NCBI GenBank assembly: GCA_902629285.1
Contig: CACOQN010000009.1
Span: 1-62,896, forward strand
Length of the DNA: 62,896 bases
Reading direction: 5' to 3'
Source: an uncultured Pelagibacteraceae bacterium
GTDB lineage: Bacteria > Pseudomonadota > Alphaproteobacteria > Pelagibacterales > Pelagibacteraceae
Part shown: positions 18,885-28,701 of the stretch, one piece after another
Position numbering within the stretch: the stretch's first letter is position 1
Layout: every line of letters begins with the position of its first letter
Made by a program: the position numbers and the translations under genes
Notes under the pieces: generated by a model
What the model saw: only the letters and a program-made list of their open reading frames with translations
Database searches by the model: none
What the model was told of the DNA's origin: nothing

Positions 18885-20819
18885 TTAATTAAAAAAACCA
18901 AATTCCTTATCTATTAAAACACCACGATCTAATAATCGATTAAACTCCTCACAGGATGTTTCTGCTAACAAACAACAATTATGACAAGCTGCCAAGTTAA
19001 TTTTTTCTAATCCTTGACCATCTCTTTTACCGATTTCAGTACAAACAGGATCTGCAGAACACCATCTTGCATTTTCGATAGCATTGTGAAAAACAGTTTC
19101 TATAACGCCTTGTTCTCCCATTCTAACTAAACCTCCCATTGTACCTTCTGAGTCACCGTCAGCCGTATAAATTAATAAACCAGTCATTGAACCATTGGAA
19201 TTTGTTGAACAATAGATTCTTTCCCTTAAAGATGCTGAATGATAACCACTTTCATAAATAAATTTATCTATTAAAACATGTGATAAAGTATGTAGTAATA
19301 CAAATCTTGGAGATATTGTTCTACTTTGCATATTTCTTTTTTCTGTTAATGCATCTAGATTTTCCTGTATTTTATTGATGTGATTAATTACTTCAGTTTT
19401 TTCTTCCCAAGATTTAATTTTTTCCTCATTAAGTTCTAAAAAAATTCCTTCACCATAAACTTTTATTGCTGGAAGCCAATCTTCATGTTTATTAACTTTT
19501 TTTCTTAACATTTTTTGCATTTCTTTTACATCCTTGTCTTTATTTGCATCAGGAAAAAGTCTACTAAATCCATATAAAACTCTCGTTTCTCTCAATTTTT
19601 TAATCAAAGAAATTGAAGAAAAGTATTTTGAAAAGTTTTGCTGATAATTACTAATATCTTTTTTCTCAATAATTAGTTCATCACTACTGTCGTTGCTTAA
19701 TAATCTTCTGTATTCTAATCTTCTAAATGGTGTCTCTCTATCGAATTCCTCATCCCCTTGAACTCTTTCCGAATGAGAACCATCACCATTTTCTCGATCT
19801 GTTAACAAATTTAATGCCAGTAAAATATTTTCTTTTGAAAAATTTTTTAATTCGTCTTCAAATTTCTCTATAAGCTTAGGAAGAATTTGATCATTTGGTG
19901 CAAAGTCTTTTGCACTCCTCAAATAAGTATCAATCTCTGAATTTTCTGTCATTATTTGAACTATTTCAGATAAAATATCATTTTCCACACTCGGTAAGTA
20001 AATTGACGAAAAAGATTTAGAATAGTAGAGATTACTAGCAGACCTTAGTGAAGCTCTTACAGGATGATTGCATTCCTCATTAACCCCGTAACCTAACCAA
20101 GTTTTTGCCCCTCTACATTTAAATTTGAAATTTTTTTCAAGATTTTCAGTTAATTCTGTAGATTCGTTATTTTTAGAGGAGCTAGTTATATTTTTTAAAT
20201 TACGTCTCACAGGTGATTGTCCTTTTTTAGAACAAGATAAACAGGTTATATAAATGCTGTCTAATCCGCCAGATTTATGTGGATCATCTTCATATTTTAA
20301 ATTTTTTCCATCACAAATTGGTTTATGATTTCTATGTACCCACTCATTCCATGGAAAGTCTTCGATATGTCCAGATTGACAAAACATTACAAAAGGAACT
20401 TGCACTAATGTACCATTGCATTCTTTGCTATCATATTTTCTTTTACATGTACCAATATCTCTAATGTGCAAACCTCTAGATGGTTTATATAGCATTTTGC
20501 ATTTCATACACCTATGCCAAGTAGGAAATCTCAAAAAAGGTATTTTAAGATCTAGATTTTTTTGTCCCTGCAAAAAAAACTCAAATTTTCTATAATCAGG
20601 CGGAGCTCTAAAATGCGAAACTCCAAGTCTCTGCTCCAGCCTCCATTCTTTAATTTTAAAATCATCCTTAAAAACACTTTTATTATTTTCTTCATATTCG
20701 TGACTGAACCATCTATCTAAACCAGCAGTTAATCTAGATATGCCGTCTGTACCTGGAAATACCGATCCAACACCGTGCTTAGAAACTAATTGTGATCTTC
20801 TTATTCTTAAAATACTCAA
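18885..20819 (-). CDS. drmB: DISARM-type DrmB, DUF1998 protein
   Basis: A 644-residue protein matching DrmB in plan. Cysteine pairs form zinc-binding clusters at about 102-105 (HRCMKCKMLY), 120-135 and 190-200 (ITCLSCSKKG). The C-terminal DUF1998 region (about 505-620) has FVLLHTLSHVLI, YHSASLRERIYC, GLLIYTADGDSEGTMGGLVR and ACHNCCLLAETSC. DrmB partners DrmA in DISARM, an anti-phage system that restricts incoming DNA; in the DrmAB complex it helps form the DNA-bound state. The TTG start overlaps the drmA stop in TTGA and gives the natural N-terminus SILRIRRSQLVSKHGVGSVF, so coupled translation is likely. DUF1998 also occurs in other helicase-linked proteins, but adjacency to DrmA makes DISARM the best reading. 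Confidence 0.85.
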   Translation of the reverse strand: MSILRIRRSQLVSKHGVGSVFPGTDGISRLTAGLDRWFSHEYEENNKSVFKDDFKIKEWRLEQRLGVSHFRAPPDYRKFEFFLQGQKNLDLKIPFLRFPTWHRCMKCKMLYKPSRGLHIRDIGTCKRKYDSKECNGTLVQVPFVMFCQSGHIEDFPWNEWVHRNHKPICDGKNLKYEDDPHKSGGLDSIYITCLSCSKKGQSPVRRNLKNITSSSKNNESTELTENLEKNFKFKCRGAKTWLGYGVNEECNHPVRASLRSASNLYYSKSFSSIYLPSVENDILSEIVQIMTENSEIDTYLRSAKDFAPNDQILPKLIEKFEDELKNFSKENILLALNLLTDRENGDGSHSERVQGDEEFDRETPFRRLEYRRLLSNDSSDELIIEKKDISNYQQNFSKYFSSISLIKKLRETRVLYGFSRLFPDANKDKDVKEMQKMLRKKVNKHEDWLPAIKVYGEGIFLELNEEKIKSWEEKTEVINHINKIQENLDALTEKRNMQSRTISPRFVLLHTLSHVLIDKFIYESGYHSASLRERIYCSTNSNGSMTGLLIYTADGDSEGTMGGLVRMGEQGVIETVFHNAIENARWCSADPVCTEIGKRDGQGLEKINLAACHNCCLLAETSCEEFNRLLDRGVLIDKEFGFFN

Positions 20820-23800
20820 ATTGACTCGCTTTCATCATCAAGATTTGAAAATATATAAGGCATACACTCTGCATCCACATTTCTCATTGATGTCATGGTT
20901 TGAAAAGTTTTAAACTTTAGTTTTTCATTAAGATAACTACCTTGTGGAATTAATAATGGAATTTCATTATCTTTTTTTCTAGTTTCCCAACTATCAAACG
21001 ATCTATTTTTCCATAAATTGATTTTTTTATCAAAATAATCCTCTGCAATTTTAACAAAATTTGAATCTATAATTTTTACTCTATCTAAAATTACTTCTTT
21101 AAATTTATTAATCTTATTCTCATAATTGATAAAACCAGGATTGTGTATTGCATTTTCTAATGAAGATGTTTGTCTTGCATAAGCAAATAGTGCTGAATGA
21201 AGAGATCTCTCTAGAACAGGTTCACAAAATGGTGTTACGCTTGTTGGTTCAACCCATGAATATAATTGTTCATGATAAGATCTAAATTGTTCGTATAGAG
21301 ATCTATCTCTTGGTTTTGTAGGAGAATATATGGTAACTACCAAAGCAGATTTTCCTCTGTGCCAATCTCTTCCAACTCTACCTGATACTTGAATATATTG
21401 AGAGACTGATTTAGGTGCACTTACGATACTTAATAATGATATTCTTGTTATATCAACACCAACTTCAATTACACTTGATGATAAACAAATATCAACAGGT
21501 TTAGCCTTTTGATTTTTATCATTTAGAGAAGAGGATAATTTTTGCAAATTTTCTTCAACACTATCTTTTTGTGCTGCAGTAAGCTCAAGAATTTCAGTTG
21601 GATCAGGCAAAGGTCTTATATTTTTATCCTCTATTGCAAAATTTTTTTTATATTTTTTTAATTCTGACTCCATATCAATTGATAAAATACTTCTAGCTGA
21701 ACCAAGATCAAACAAACTTGAATAAAAACTTACCAACGTCCACCAAGGATCTTTCTCTTCATTAGTTAATTCTCTATTTTCAATTCTATTATAATTAGCA
21801 GATTGAAGAAGTGAGGTAAAAGTTCTAATCTGAGATGTTAATAATGATCTTAATCCAGGTGCATAAATTCCTACAAATTTTTTACAATCTAATTGATCAT
21901 TAGTTTTAGCAATCCTAGAAAAAAAATTATCTGACTGATTTAATCCTGGAGGTGGAAACAAATTTGAATCTTCTCTTGCAAATAAAGCCTTAATTTGATT
22001 TGTAAAATTCTTAATTGTTGCAGTTGAAGAAATTATTTTGGGTTTAGTTGAATTTCCATTTCTTCTATTTGTACATAATTCTTCAACAACTGTTTCATAT
22101 AATCCTGACATTGAACCTAAAGGTCCAGAAATTAAATGTAATTCATCTTGTATAATTAAATTGGGGGGTGATTTAACTTGTTCCCCTATTTCATCTATGC
22201 CAAAAAAATTTCTAGCATTTGGTCTCCATGATAAAAGAGCAAATTTGTCAATTGTGGCTATTAAAAAAGATGGTTTTTCTCTATATAAATCCTCATCACA
22301 AGTATAAGTAGGTAATTTAGAGTGAAATTCACATTCAGCATCTGGACAATGAGCAAAAATTTTTTTTTCTCTATTATTTTCTTTAAAACCATAAACTCTC
22401 TGTCTAGAGCTTTCATATTTTTTTATTTGAAATTTGGCTCCACACCATGAACATCCTGAAATATGAAATTTATTTAAAGTTACGTTGTTTTTTTTTCTAG
22501 GGATTAAGATTTTTTTAAAATCTTCATAAGCCTGTTTATTAGTATTATAAGTACTATCTCCTCCTATCCATATTCCAATTGAAAATTGATGCTCTCCTAA
22601 AATTTCAATATTCTTTTTTCTTATGTGTTCCAGTGCATAAATTAAACCGCTGGCTCTATGGAATTGTTGTGCTGTTAATAATCTTAAAGTGTAACGCATG
22701 ATCACATCAGTTCCAAAATCAGACTTATCTCTAATCCTTCTTAAAACTAATTGAAAAGCAGATAACCCTAAATAAGCTTCTGTTTTTCCACCGCCAGTAG
22801 GAAACCAAAGTAAATCAACAATTTTTCTCTCTATACTTTCTGGATTAGCCAAAGAATCTAGGTTCATTAAGATAAAAGCTATTTGAAATGGCCTCCATTT
22901 TTTACTCTGATAATCGGGTGAACTAAGATCAAAATTATCATCATATTTAGATGTAAATTGATATCCTTTATCTCCTTTTATAGGATTTCCACTATCATCA
23001 AATTTTATAGATCTTGATGGAATTGAGGTTCTGTATTGTTGATACATAATTGCTTCATTAGCAATTTGAAAGGCTAATTTTACTTCTTCATTTTTTTCTA
23101 TTAGAGATATACCTTTATTAATTCTCTCAGCAGCAGTCTTGCAGTTTTTTATTATAATTTCGGATGGATTTTTATATCTTGAGGATAATTCTTTTGAATG
23201 ACTCTCTATTTTATCAATCCATTTAGAATAATTTGAAAAAAGATATTTCAATGATTTCAAACCTTCACTAAAGTTTCCAGTTCTAGTTAGATTATAAAAT
23301 GGAATTTCTAATTTTTTATTATCATCATCAAATATATCAGGGCTAATATTTGGCACATCAACGATTGGCATTGCTTGTGAACTAATTTCTTTTACAAAAT
23401 TGGTTTTCTTATCTGGTACACCCCAATCTGCTGCTATACCATGGCCTATAGCATAATTTCTTTTGTCTCTATAAAGTAAGTCGTTTATTTGTTCTTCATG
23501 ATCTAAGATTAAATTTTCTGCTTTTGGATAAGGAAGAATACAAAAATTTTCTGAAAATATTTTTAATTGACTTTGATAAATTGAATTTTCATCTAAATTT
23601 CTTCTTTTTCCACTTATTCCTGTAAAATTTGAAACACTAAAAGTAATTATTTTTTGCTTTTTATAATCTCTAACATCAGATTGAAATCTTAAATCAAATG
23701 TTTTGGGAAGAGATGAAAATTCAGGTTTAATTTTATTACTATTATTATCAATATCAATTAATCCACTACACTCAAAGGATGATCTAAAGTACCACTCTCT

Positions 23801-24349
23801 TCCTTTTTTGGTTTCACCATCTTTATTTTTATATTCAATTTCTTTTTCCGGTTGTTTATAAAAACCACCTGTAAATTCAAACTTTAAATTTTTTGCGATT
23901 GACGGATCAACCAAGAAACTCAAACTAAATGAAGAGGGAAGAAGATCTTTTTCTACCTCAATATTTAAATCATTTTTTAGATTTTCTATATCATTATTTA
24001 AATCGATATTTTTTAAATTTAATCTTTTATTTGATTGAGCTTTAGATCTATCTAATTCATCATTATTTAAGTTTTCGGACTCTTCGTCTTCGTCTGTAGA
24101 TCTAAGTTTGACAGGATACAAAACACCTAAACCATATCTTTCACTTGGTTTTAAATTATTCAATATCTCATCACCCTCATTATTTTTTAAATCACTATTA
24201 AATTGTCTATAAGGCAAACACATATCTGTGTAGGACTCAAAAATGGGCATTTCATCGATTTTGATTGGTTTACCAGTTGGGCTTGGGCCTATGAGATTAA
24301 GTTTTAAATCTTTAATTATATTTTCTCTATTTTGTTTATGATCAATCAT
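20816..24349 (-). CDS. drmA: DISARM-type DrmA helicase
   Basis: A 1177-residue SF2 helicase-like protein. An N-terminal region (1-500) without recognised motifs precedes Walker A FPTGGGKTEAYLGL (about 520), the motif VIMRYTLRLLTAQQ and a cysteine zinc ribbon (GCSWCG, then HCPDAEC, about 637-680). These are followed by NLIIQDELHLISGPLGS (DELH box, about 736), ISSTATI, and the C-terminal helicase motifs LSSSVIEVGVDI and VSGRVGRDWHRG (about 993). The GGGKTEAY and DELHLISGPLGS blocks are hallmarks of DrmA. DrmA, with DrmB, binds and translocates on invading phage DNA. The start ATG overlaps the preceding NERD-helicase stop (ATGA) and the stop overlaps the drmB start, so all three are one operon. 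Confidence 0.88.
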   Translation of the reverse strand: MIDHKQNRENIIKDLKLNLIGPSPTGKPIKIDEMPIFESYTDMCLPYRQFNSDLKNNEGDEILNNLKPSERYGLGVLYPVKLRSTDEDEESENLNNDELDRSKAQSNKRLNLKNIDLNNDIENLKNDLNIEVEKDLLPSSFSLSFLVDPSIAKNLKFEFTGGFYKQPEKEIEYKNKDGETKKGREWYFRSSFECSGLIDIDNNSNKIKPEFSSLPKTFDLRFQSDVRDYKKQKIITFSVSNFTGISGKRRNLDENSIYQSQLKIFSENFCILPYPKAENLILDHEEQINDLLYRDKRNYAIGHGIAADWGVPDKKTNFVKEISSQAMPIVDVPNISPDIFDDDNKKLEIPFYNLTRTGNFSEGLKSLKYLFSNYSKWIDKIESHSKELSSRYKNPSEIIIKNCKTAAERINKGISLIEKNEEVKLAFQIANEAIMYQQYRTSIPSRSIKFDDSGNPIKGDKGYQFTSKYDDNFDLSSPDYQSKKWRPFQIAFILMNLDSLANPESIERKIVDLLWFPTGGGKTEAYLGLSAFQLVLRRIRDKSDFGTDVIMRYTLRLLTAQQFHRASGLIYALEHIRKKNIEILGEHQFSIGIWIGGDSTYNTNKQAYEDFKKILIPRKKNNVTLNKFHISGCSWCGAKFQIKKYESSRQRVYGFKENNREKKIFAHCPDAECEFHSKLPTYTCDEDLYREKPSFLIATIDKFALLSWRPNARNFFGIDEIGEQVKSPPNLIIQDELHLISGPLGSMSGLYETVVEELCTNRRNGNSTKPKIISSTATIKNFTNQIKALFAREDSNLFPPPGLNQSDNFFSRIAKTNDQLDCKKFVGIYAPGLRSLLTSQIRTFTSLLQSANYNRIENRELTNEEKDPWWTLVSFYSSLFDLGSARSILSIDMESELKKYKKNFAIEDKNIRPLPDPTEILELTAAQKDSVEENLQKLSSSLNDKNQKAKPVDICLSSSVIEVGVDITRISLLSIVSAPKSVSQYIQVSGRVGRDWHRGKSALVVTIYSPTKPRDRSLYEQFRSYHEQLYSWVEPTSVTPFCEPVLERSLHSALFAYARQTSSLENAIHNPGFINYENKINKFKEVILDRVKIIDSNFVKIAEDYFDKKINLWKNRSFDSWETRKKDNEIPLLIPQGSYLNEKLKFKTFQTMTSMRNVDAECMPYIFSNLDDESESI

Positions 24350-26154
24350 ATTAAGTATTTACCCCATTGATCTTTTTCATTTTCATCGAATAATAAAGAC
24401 AAATTATACTGAGATCTTGTAACACCAGTGTAGAGTATAGATGGAGATTTGCTAACATCAAAGCCACTAATATTCAAAATTATACAGACTTTAGATTCCA
24501 AACCTTTAAATTTCCTTACAGATGTAGCGTAGCCTAATGTTTTTTTAAAAGATTTATTAACTACTTCTCCATTTAATATTAAGTCAGAGTTTTTTAATCC
24601 TAAATTTTCTAATAATTCATCATCAAAATCGTTAATAGATAGGTTTTTAGGATTATCATTTAAATTTGAGTAAAACAAAATAGCTATATCAAAAGGTCTA
24701 AATTTAGATTTAAGCCCATTTATAATTTTTTTTAATATTCTTAATTGATCTTTCTTATCTTTATAAAAAAATTTATCTACATTATGTAAATTATCTTCTC
24801 TAAAAATTTTTGAATACTTTATTTTTCCAACTAACTCTGCAAATCTACTTATTCTTAATGGATTTCTGCAGTTTTCATTAAGAATTAAACTATGCAATCT
24901 TCCATCGAAAAAACGTTCATTAAATTGTTTTCTTGAAAGTTGATTTTGATAAACTTGCTGAGATCTAAAATCTCCAAAAAAATATAATTCTGATAATACA
25001 CTTGAATCTTTGTCTAAATTGACCTGATTAAAAATATCTAATGAACATTGACCCAATTCATCATTAGGAAAATCCTGAGACTCATCAACTATTAAAACAT
25101 CATATTTTTTATTCTCTTCAGATTTAACAAGATGACTAAGAATATGAATCAAAATATCATCTTTTTTTGTAAATATTTTTGAAGATAATGGCTGATATTC
25201 TTTTGAAATAAAACTAGAGACAAATTCATACAAAGTAAAAATAGAAATTTTTTTATCTTTTATATCGCTCTTTACATCCTCATTAATTAGACCAATTTGA
25301 TCTTCTATATGATTTTTAATTAATCTGTTAAAGTATAAGAATAGTACATTTTTACCTTCTAAAACTTTTCTTCTTGCAAGCTCTAATGCTAATACAGTTT
25401 TTCCAGAGCCAGCATAACCATCAACTAAAATTAATTTATTATCTTCATTAGCATCAATAACTCTATATTGCTCGGTTGAAAATGATTTAAGCTCCTTATT
25501 TAATTCGTTATTTAAATCGTTAGGGCTCACAAAACATTCAAAATCTTTTCTAAAGTAATTTGCAATATCGTTACAAATATTATCAGAAAATTTATCAAAA
25601 AACTCTTTATGCTCTAAATATTTAAATTTTCCTGGTATTGATGTGTGATGTTTAATTGAATCTTCAAAATGCTTTAGAAACATTTTTCCAAAATTATCTT
25701 GATTCAATCTAATTTCGCTAGAATCTATTAATTCCCACTCATTCCATTCAATTGATTTTTCATTAAAAGGGCAATGAGTAAATATCACTAAATTAGTTAC
25801 AAACGGTTTACTAGATAAGGACAATTCATTAATTTGTTTTATCAACGACTCTGAGTTTCCTCTCACTTGATCAAACGGAGATTCTCCTTCTTCATTACCA
25901 AAACGCCAAATACCATTTATTCTTGAAATATGGCTGTGTGCTTTTACTTCAACACAAATAATTCCCTTATTAGGAATTAATACAATAAAATCAGCTTCTC
26001 CTCTTTTCTTTTTTCTATGTTGTGCAATATCTAATGAATGTAAAATTATCCAATCTTTAGTTACTTCATTTTCATTTTTAAAATAATTAAATATTTTTAC
26101 TTCCCCTCTGCTTTGAACAGAGTCTTTTAAAACATTAGGGATTAGTTTTGCCAT
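24346..26154 (-). CDS. NERD nuclease fused to UvrD-like SF1 helicase
   Basis: A 602-residue fusion. The N-terminal NERD domain (about 10-130) has GEADFIVLIPNKGIICVEVK, the D...ExK core of a PD-(D/E)XK nuclease, and the following GESPFDQVRGN typical of NERD. The C-terminal SF1 helicase has Walker A LVDGYAGSGKTVLA (about 250), Walker B VLIVDESQDFPN (about 355), LNENCRNPLRI, and motif V/VI region KFKGLESKV with YTGVTRSQYNL. It is embedded in the DISARM operon, overlapping drmA by 4 nt and 3 bp after the upstream gene. NERD helicases are not among the canonical drm genes, so it may be an extra effector or a replacement for one. It could also act alone in DNA repair. Confidence 0.87.
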   Translation of the reverse strand: MAKLIPNVLKDSVQSRGEVKIFNYFKNENEVTKDWIILHSLDIAQHRKKKRGEADFIVLIPNKGIICVEVKAHSHISRINGIWRFGNEEGESPFDQVRGNSESLIKQINELSLSSKPFVTNLVIFTHCPFNEKSIEWNEWELIDSSEIRLNQDNFGKMFLKHFEDSIKHHTSIPGKFKYLEHKEFFDKFSDNICNDIANYFRKDFECFVSPNDLNNELNKELKSFSTEQYRVIDANEDNKLILVDGYAGSGKTVLALELARRKVLEGKNVLFLYFNRLIKNHIEDQIGLINEDVKSDIKDKKISIFTLYEFVSSFISKEYQPLSSKIFTKKDDILIHILSHLVKSEENKKYDVLIVDESQDFPNDELGQCSLDIFNQVNLDKDSSVLSELYFFGDFRSQQVYQNQLSRKQFNERFFDGRLHSLILNENCRNPLRISRFAELVGKIKYSKIFREDNLHNVDKFFYKDKKDQLRILKKIINGLKSKFRPFDIAILFYSNLNDNPKNLSINDFDDELLENLGLKNSDLILNGEVVNKSFKKTLGYATSVRKFKGLESKVCIILNISGFDVSKSPSILYTGVTRSQYNLSLLFDENEKDQWGKYLI

Positions 26155-26157
26155 TAA

Positions 26158-27723
26158 CTACAAATCTCCACGCAGTAATGCTTTGTCCGTCAAACTTAAT
26201 TTGACCTTTAATGATTTGCCTTTTTCAATAATTTTATAAACTTCTACTGAACCACTTCCCTTATCATCAAGAAAATATTCATAATATCCTTTTTCATAAA
26301 GTGGTTTTGTATTTTTAGTAACTACTTGCTCAATTTTTTGTCTTATAATTCTACCAGCCTTACGATGTGCTTTTTCTAGCTTCTCCATATTTAACCAAAT
26401 TTCCTCAGACTTATTAAATAAACCACAAACTTTCATAATTGCAAAAAATGTTTTTTTATCTTTTGATTTTAACGATTTTGGGTTTAACCAATAACTTATA
26501 TTATGTATTTTGGTTGTTTTTCTTCCACCATATTCCTTAATTTTTTCAATAACTTTATCTAAACCAAGACGAATAATTTCTTGTTTAAATCTAAATTTCC
26601 AATCTTTTCTATCTGCATACATAGTATTTGCATCTTCCACAAAATTTTGAGTTTCCTTTTCTAGCATTGTGGTTGCCCTTTCTCCTTGAAATAAAACAAA
26701 CTCTCCTAGCTGAATAAGATCTACTTTTTTATTTTTAATTGTAATTTTTCCAAGTGGACTTTTTTCAATCACATCTTGAGCTTGGTCAAAATTTGGGTCG
26801 TTTCTTAATAAAGCAATCTTTCCATTTGAGAGCTGAAATAAAGTTGACCTTACTTTATCTAATTCATTTTCATTTTTAATATCTTTATCTTCAATTTTAG
26901 CTTCATCTACATTCCTTGAATTAAGTAATTCAAAAATTTCCATTAAATCACTTGATAAATCTAAATCTTCCTCAAAAATTTCTCCTTTAAATTCATTGGT
27001 TAAGTTATTTTGTGGTTTGGGTGTTGCAACATATTCAATCTGAAGTGATTTAGAAGTTATTTCTTTATTAGAAACAAATAAATCTAAATCTTTATAATCT
27101 CTAGAAAGCCAATCAAAATTTAACACGACTATATTATCACATATATTTAAGTAGGCGATTTCCTGAAGTAGATCTGTCTGTGGATTAAGTAGAGTTATTG
27201 TTTCAATTTTATTAAATTGAGGTTTTAAAAAAAAATTTTTTTTCTTAATATATTTATAGACATTACTTATCTTATGCACAGTGTCATATAAAATTAGATT
27301 TCTTTCATTATTAATTAAATTGAGATCATTTTGTAAAAAGAAATTATTGTCACTTTTTCTGAATTCATAATATTTTTTTATTAGATAATCAAATTCAGTC
27401 TGATAATCAGGATATGCCACAAAGAGAGTTTTTTTAATTTTATCAATATTTAAATTAGAATTATTTTCTGTAAGGATGGCACAATGACTAACAGGTATTG
27501 GTATACAATTACAAATTTTTATAAATCGCCAATAAAAATTTAGAAATTTTGATAAATTAATATCATCTAATTTATGTCTACTAAGTTTTTTTGTTAATGA
27601 AGAAACAGTTTTGCTAAAATACTCATAATCATAATTATAAATTTTATAAATTTTTATGTAATTATTTTTATAAATATTTTCAATTTTATAATTTTTGAGA
27701 ATTGATTTACTAATTTCAATCAT
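26158..27723 (-). CDS. Unknown protein, candidate C-terminal half of a DrmE-like factor
   Basis: A 521-residue protein without a clear motif. The N-terminal half is K/N/I-rich. An acidic linker (about 235-290) is followed by a better-structured C-terminal half, with ALLRNDPNFDQAQDVIEKSP, VLFQGERATTMLEKET and a helical stretch NISYWLNPKSLKSKDKK. The C-terminal part looks like a DNA-binding or winged-helix region (R/K-rich helices HRKAGRIIRQKIEQVV). The start ATG overlaps the stop of the upstream 295-residue gene (ATGA), and the stop lies 3 bp before the NERD-helicase gene. Together with the upstream gene (816 residues) it would match my recollection of DrmE size and operon place, but I cannot confirm homology. 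Confidence 0.5.
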   Translation of the reverse strand: MIEISKSILKNYKIENIYKNNYIKIYKIYNYDYEYFSKTVSSLTKKLSRHKLDDINLSKFLNFYWRFIKICNCIPIPVSHCAILTENNSNLNIDKIKKTLFVAYPDYQTEFDYLIKKYYEFRKSDNNFFLQNDLNLINNERNLILYDTVHKISNVYKYIKKKNFFLKPQFNKIETITLLNPQTDLLQEIAYLNICDNIVVLNFDWLSRDYKDLDLFVSNKEITSKSLQIEYVATPKPQNNLTNEFKGEIFEEDLDLSSDLMEIFELLNSRNVDEAKIEDKDIKNENELDKVRSTLFQLSNGKIALLRNDPNFDQAQDVIEKSPLGKITIKNKKVDLIQLGEFVLFQGERATTMLEKETQNFVEDANTMYADRKDWKFRFKQEIIRLGLDKVIEKIKEYGGRKTTKIHNISYWLNPKSLKSKDKKTFFAIMKVCGLFNKSEEIWLNMEKLEKAHRKAGRIIRQKIEQVVTKNTKPLYEKGYYEYFLDDKGSGSVEVYKIIEKGKSLKVKLSLTDKALLRGDL

Positions 27724-28607
27724 AATAAAATTAGCCCTGATTGAATAGCAAATTCCAAACTTTTATTTTCTTGATTAACTATTAATTTTTTTTCCAAACA
27801 TAATGTATCTAATTTTTGAATGGCTTCTTGAAATTTTGGCTCCCCTATATTTAATTTTACAATGTGAGATGCCTGCAAATTTTCGTCAAAAAAATTCAAA
27901 AATGACTCTGAATTACCATAAAAATTTATATCACTTGAGATATCGACTTTAAAATAGTCAGATCTACTAGATGTAAATTTTATAAACTGATTTGAAAAAA
28001 GAAACTTAAATCCTTCATCAAAATTTTTTAAATATTGAATGGAATTATAGAAATTATTACTATTACTATAAAAATTTATTTTTTTAAAAAAATTATCTTT
28101 AAACAGCCAATCAAAACCAAACTTTTTTATTAATTCTTTAACAAAACTACTATTTTGAATTTTTACAAATTTATTTTCTTTTAAAATCTTTTCCTTATTT
28201 TCTTGATCGATTTGAAGACATACAAAATTACTCAATTTTTTTTCCGATAGTTTTTCAATTATATTTTCCGACTTGTTCTCAAACTCATATAAATTATTAA
28301 TATGTTTATTTGTATTAATTAAAATATCATAAATCAGAAAACGACTATTTGATTTAGATTTATTCAAATTAAAAAATATTTTATTTTCACTAAAGGTTTT
28401 AATATGATCAAAAGCACTTAATTTAATAATATTTTTACTTTTTTTTTCTAAATCACAATTTAAAATTTCAGCTAAAATAATTTCAGTTAAAACGGGTTTA
28501 TTATTTGTAATTATAAATTGCAAAAAATTATTATTTTGATCCAATTTTGATGAAAAATTTTCTACAAATGTTCTCAAATAACTCACTCTTAAATTTATAG
28601 TTTTCAA
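27720..28607 (-). CDS. Unknown protein, first gene of the DISARM-like run
   Basis: A 295-residue protein, extremely rich in N, K, F and I, with no recognised domain, signal peptide or membrane segment. It begins at a TTG (28607) read MKTINLRVSYLRTF; a GTG seven codons later is an alternative, so the start is uncertain. It overlaps the next gene by 4 nt and is first in the long minus-strand run. It diverges from the SinI-like gene across 94 bp, which presumably holds both promoters. Taken alone it is unassigned; as a pair with the next gene it may be the N-terminal part of DrmE or simply a separate accessory. Divergence is high enough that only structure or profile searches would tell. Confidence 0.45.
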   Translation of the reverse strand: MKTINLRVSYLRTFVENFSSKLDQNNNFLQFIITNNKPVLTEIILAEILNCDLEKKSKNIIKLSAFDHIKTFSENKIFFNLNKSKSNSRFLIYDILINTNKHINNLYEFENKSENIIEKLSEKKLSNFVCLQIDQENKEKILKENKFVKIQNSSFVKELIKKFGFDWLFKDNFFKKINFYSNSNNFYNSIQYLKNFDEGFKFLFSNQFIKFTSSRSDYFKVDISSDINFYGNSESFLNFFDENLQASHIVKLNIGEPKFQEAIQKLDTLCLEKKLIVNQENKSLEFAIQSGLILL

Positions 28608-28701
28608 AACCTAATATGTAAATTATTTTTAATTTTTAATTTAATTAAATTCCCTTTGAAGGTGTTGTTTATAACTGACATACTATGATTTATAATATTT
28701 T

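Noticed and set aside
22038..22307. 89-residue plus-strand frame inside drmA
   Set aside because: It lies opposite the conserved helicase motifs of drmA, with no supporting neighbour or start signal.
27720..27723. Frameshift or sequencing error between the two unknown DISARM-run genes
   Set aside because: The ATGA overlap has the usual form of coupled genes, as at many other junctions here. It is kept as an alternative but not called.
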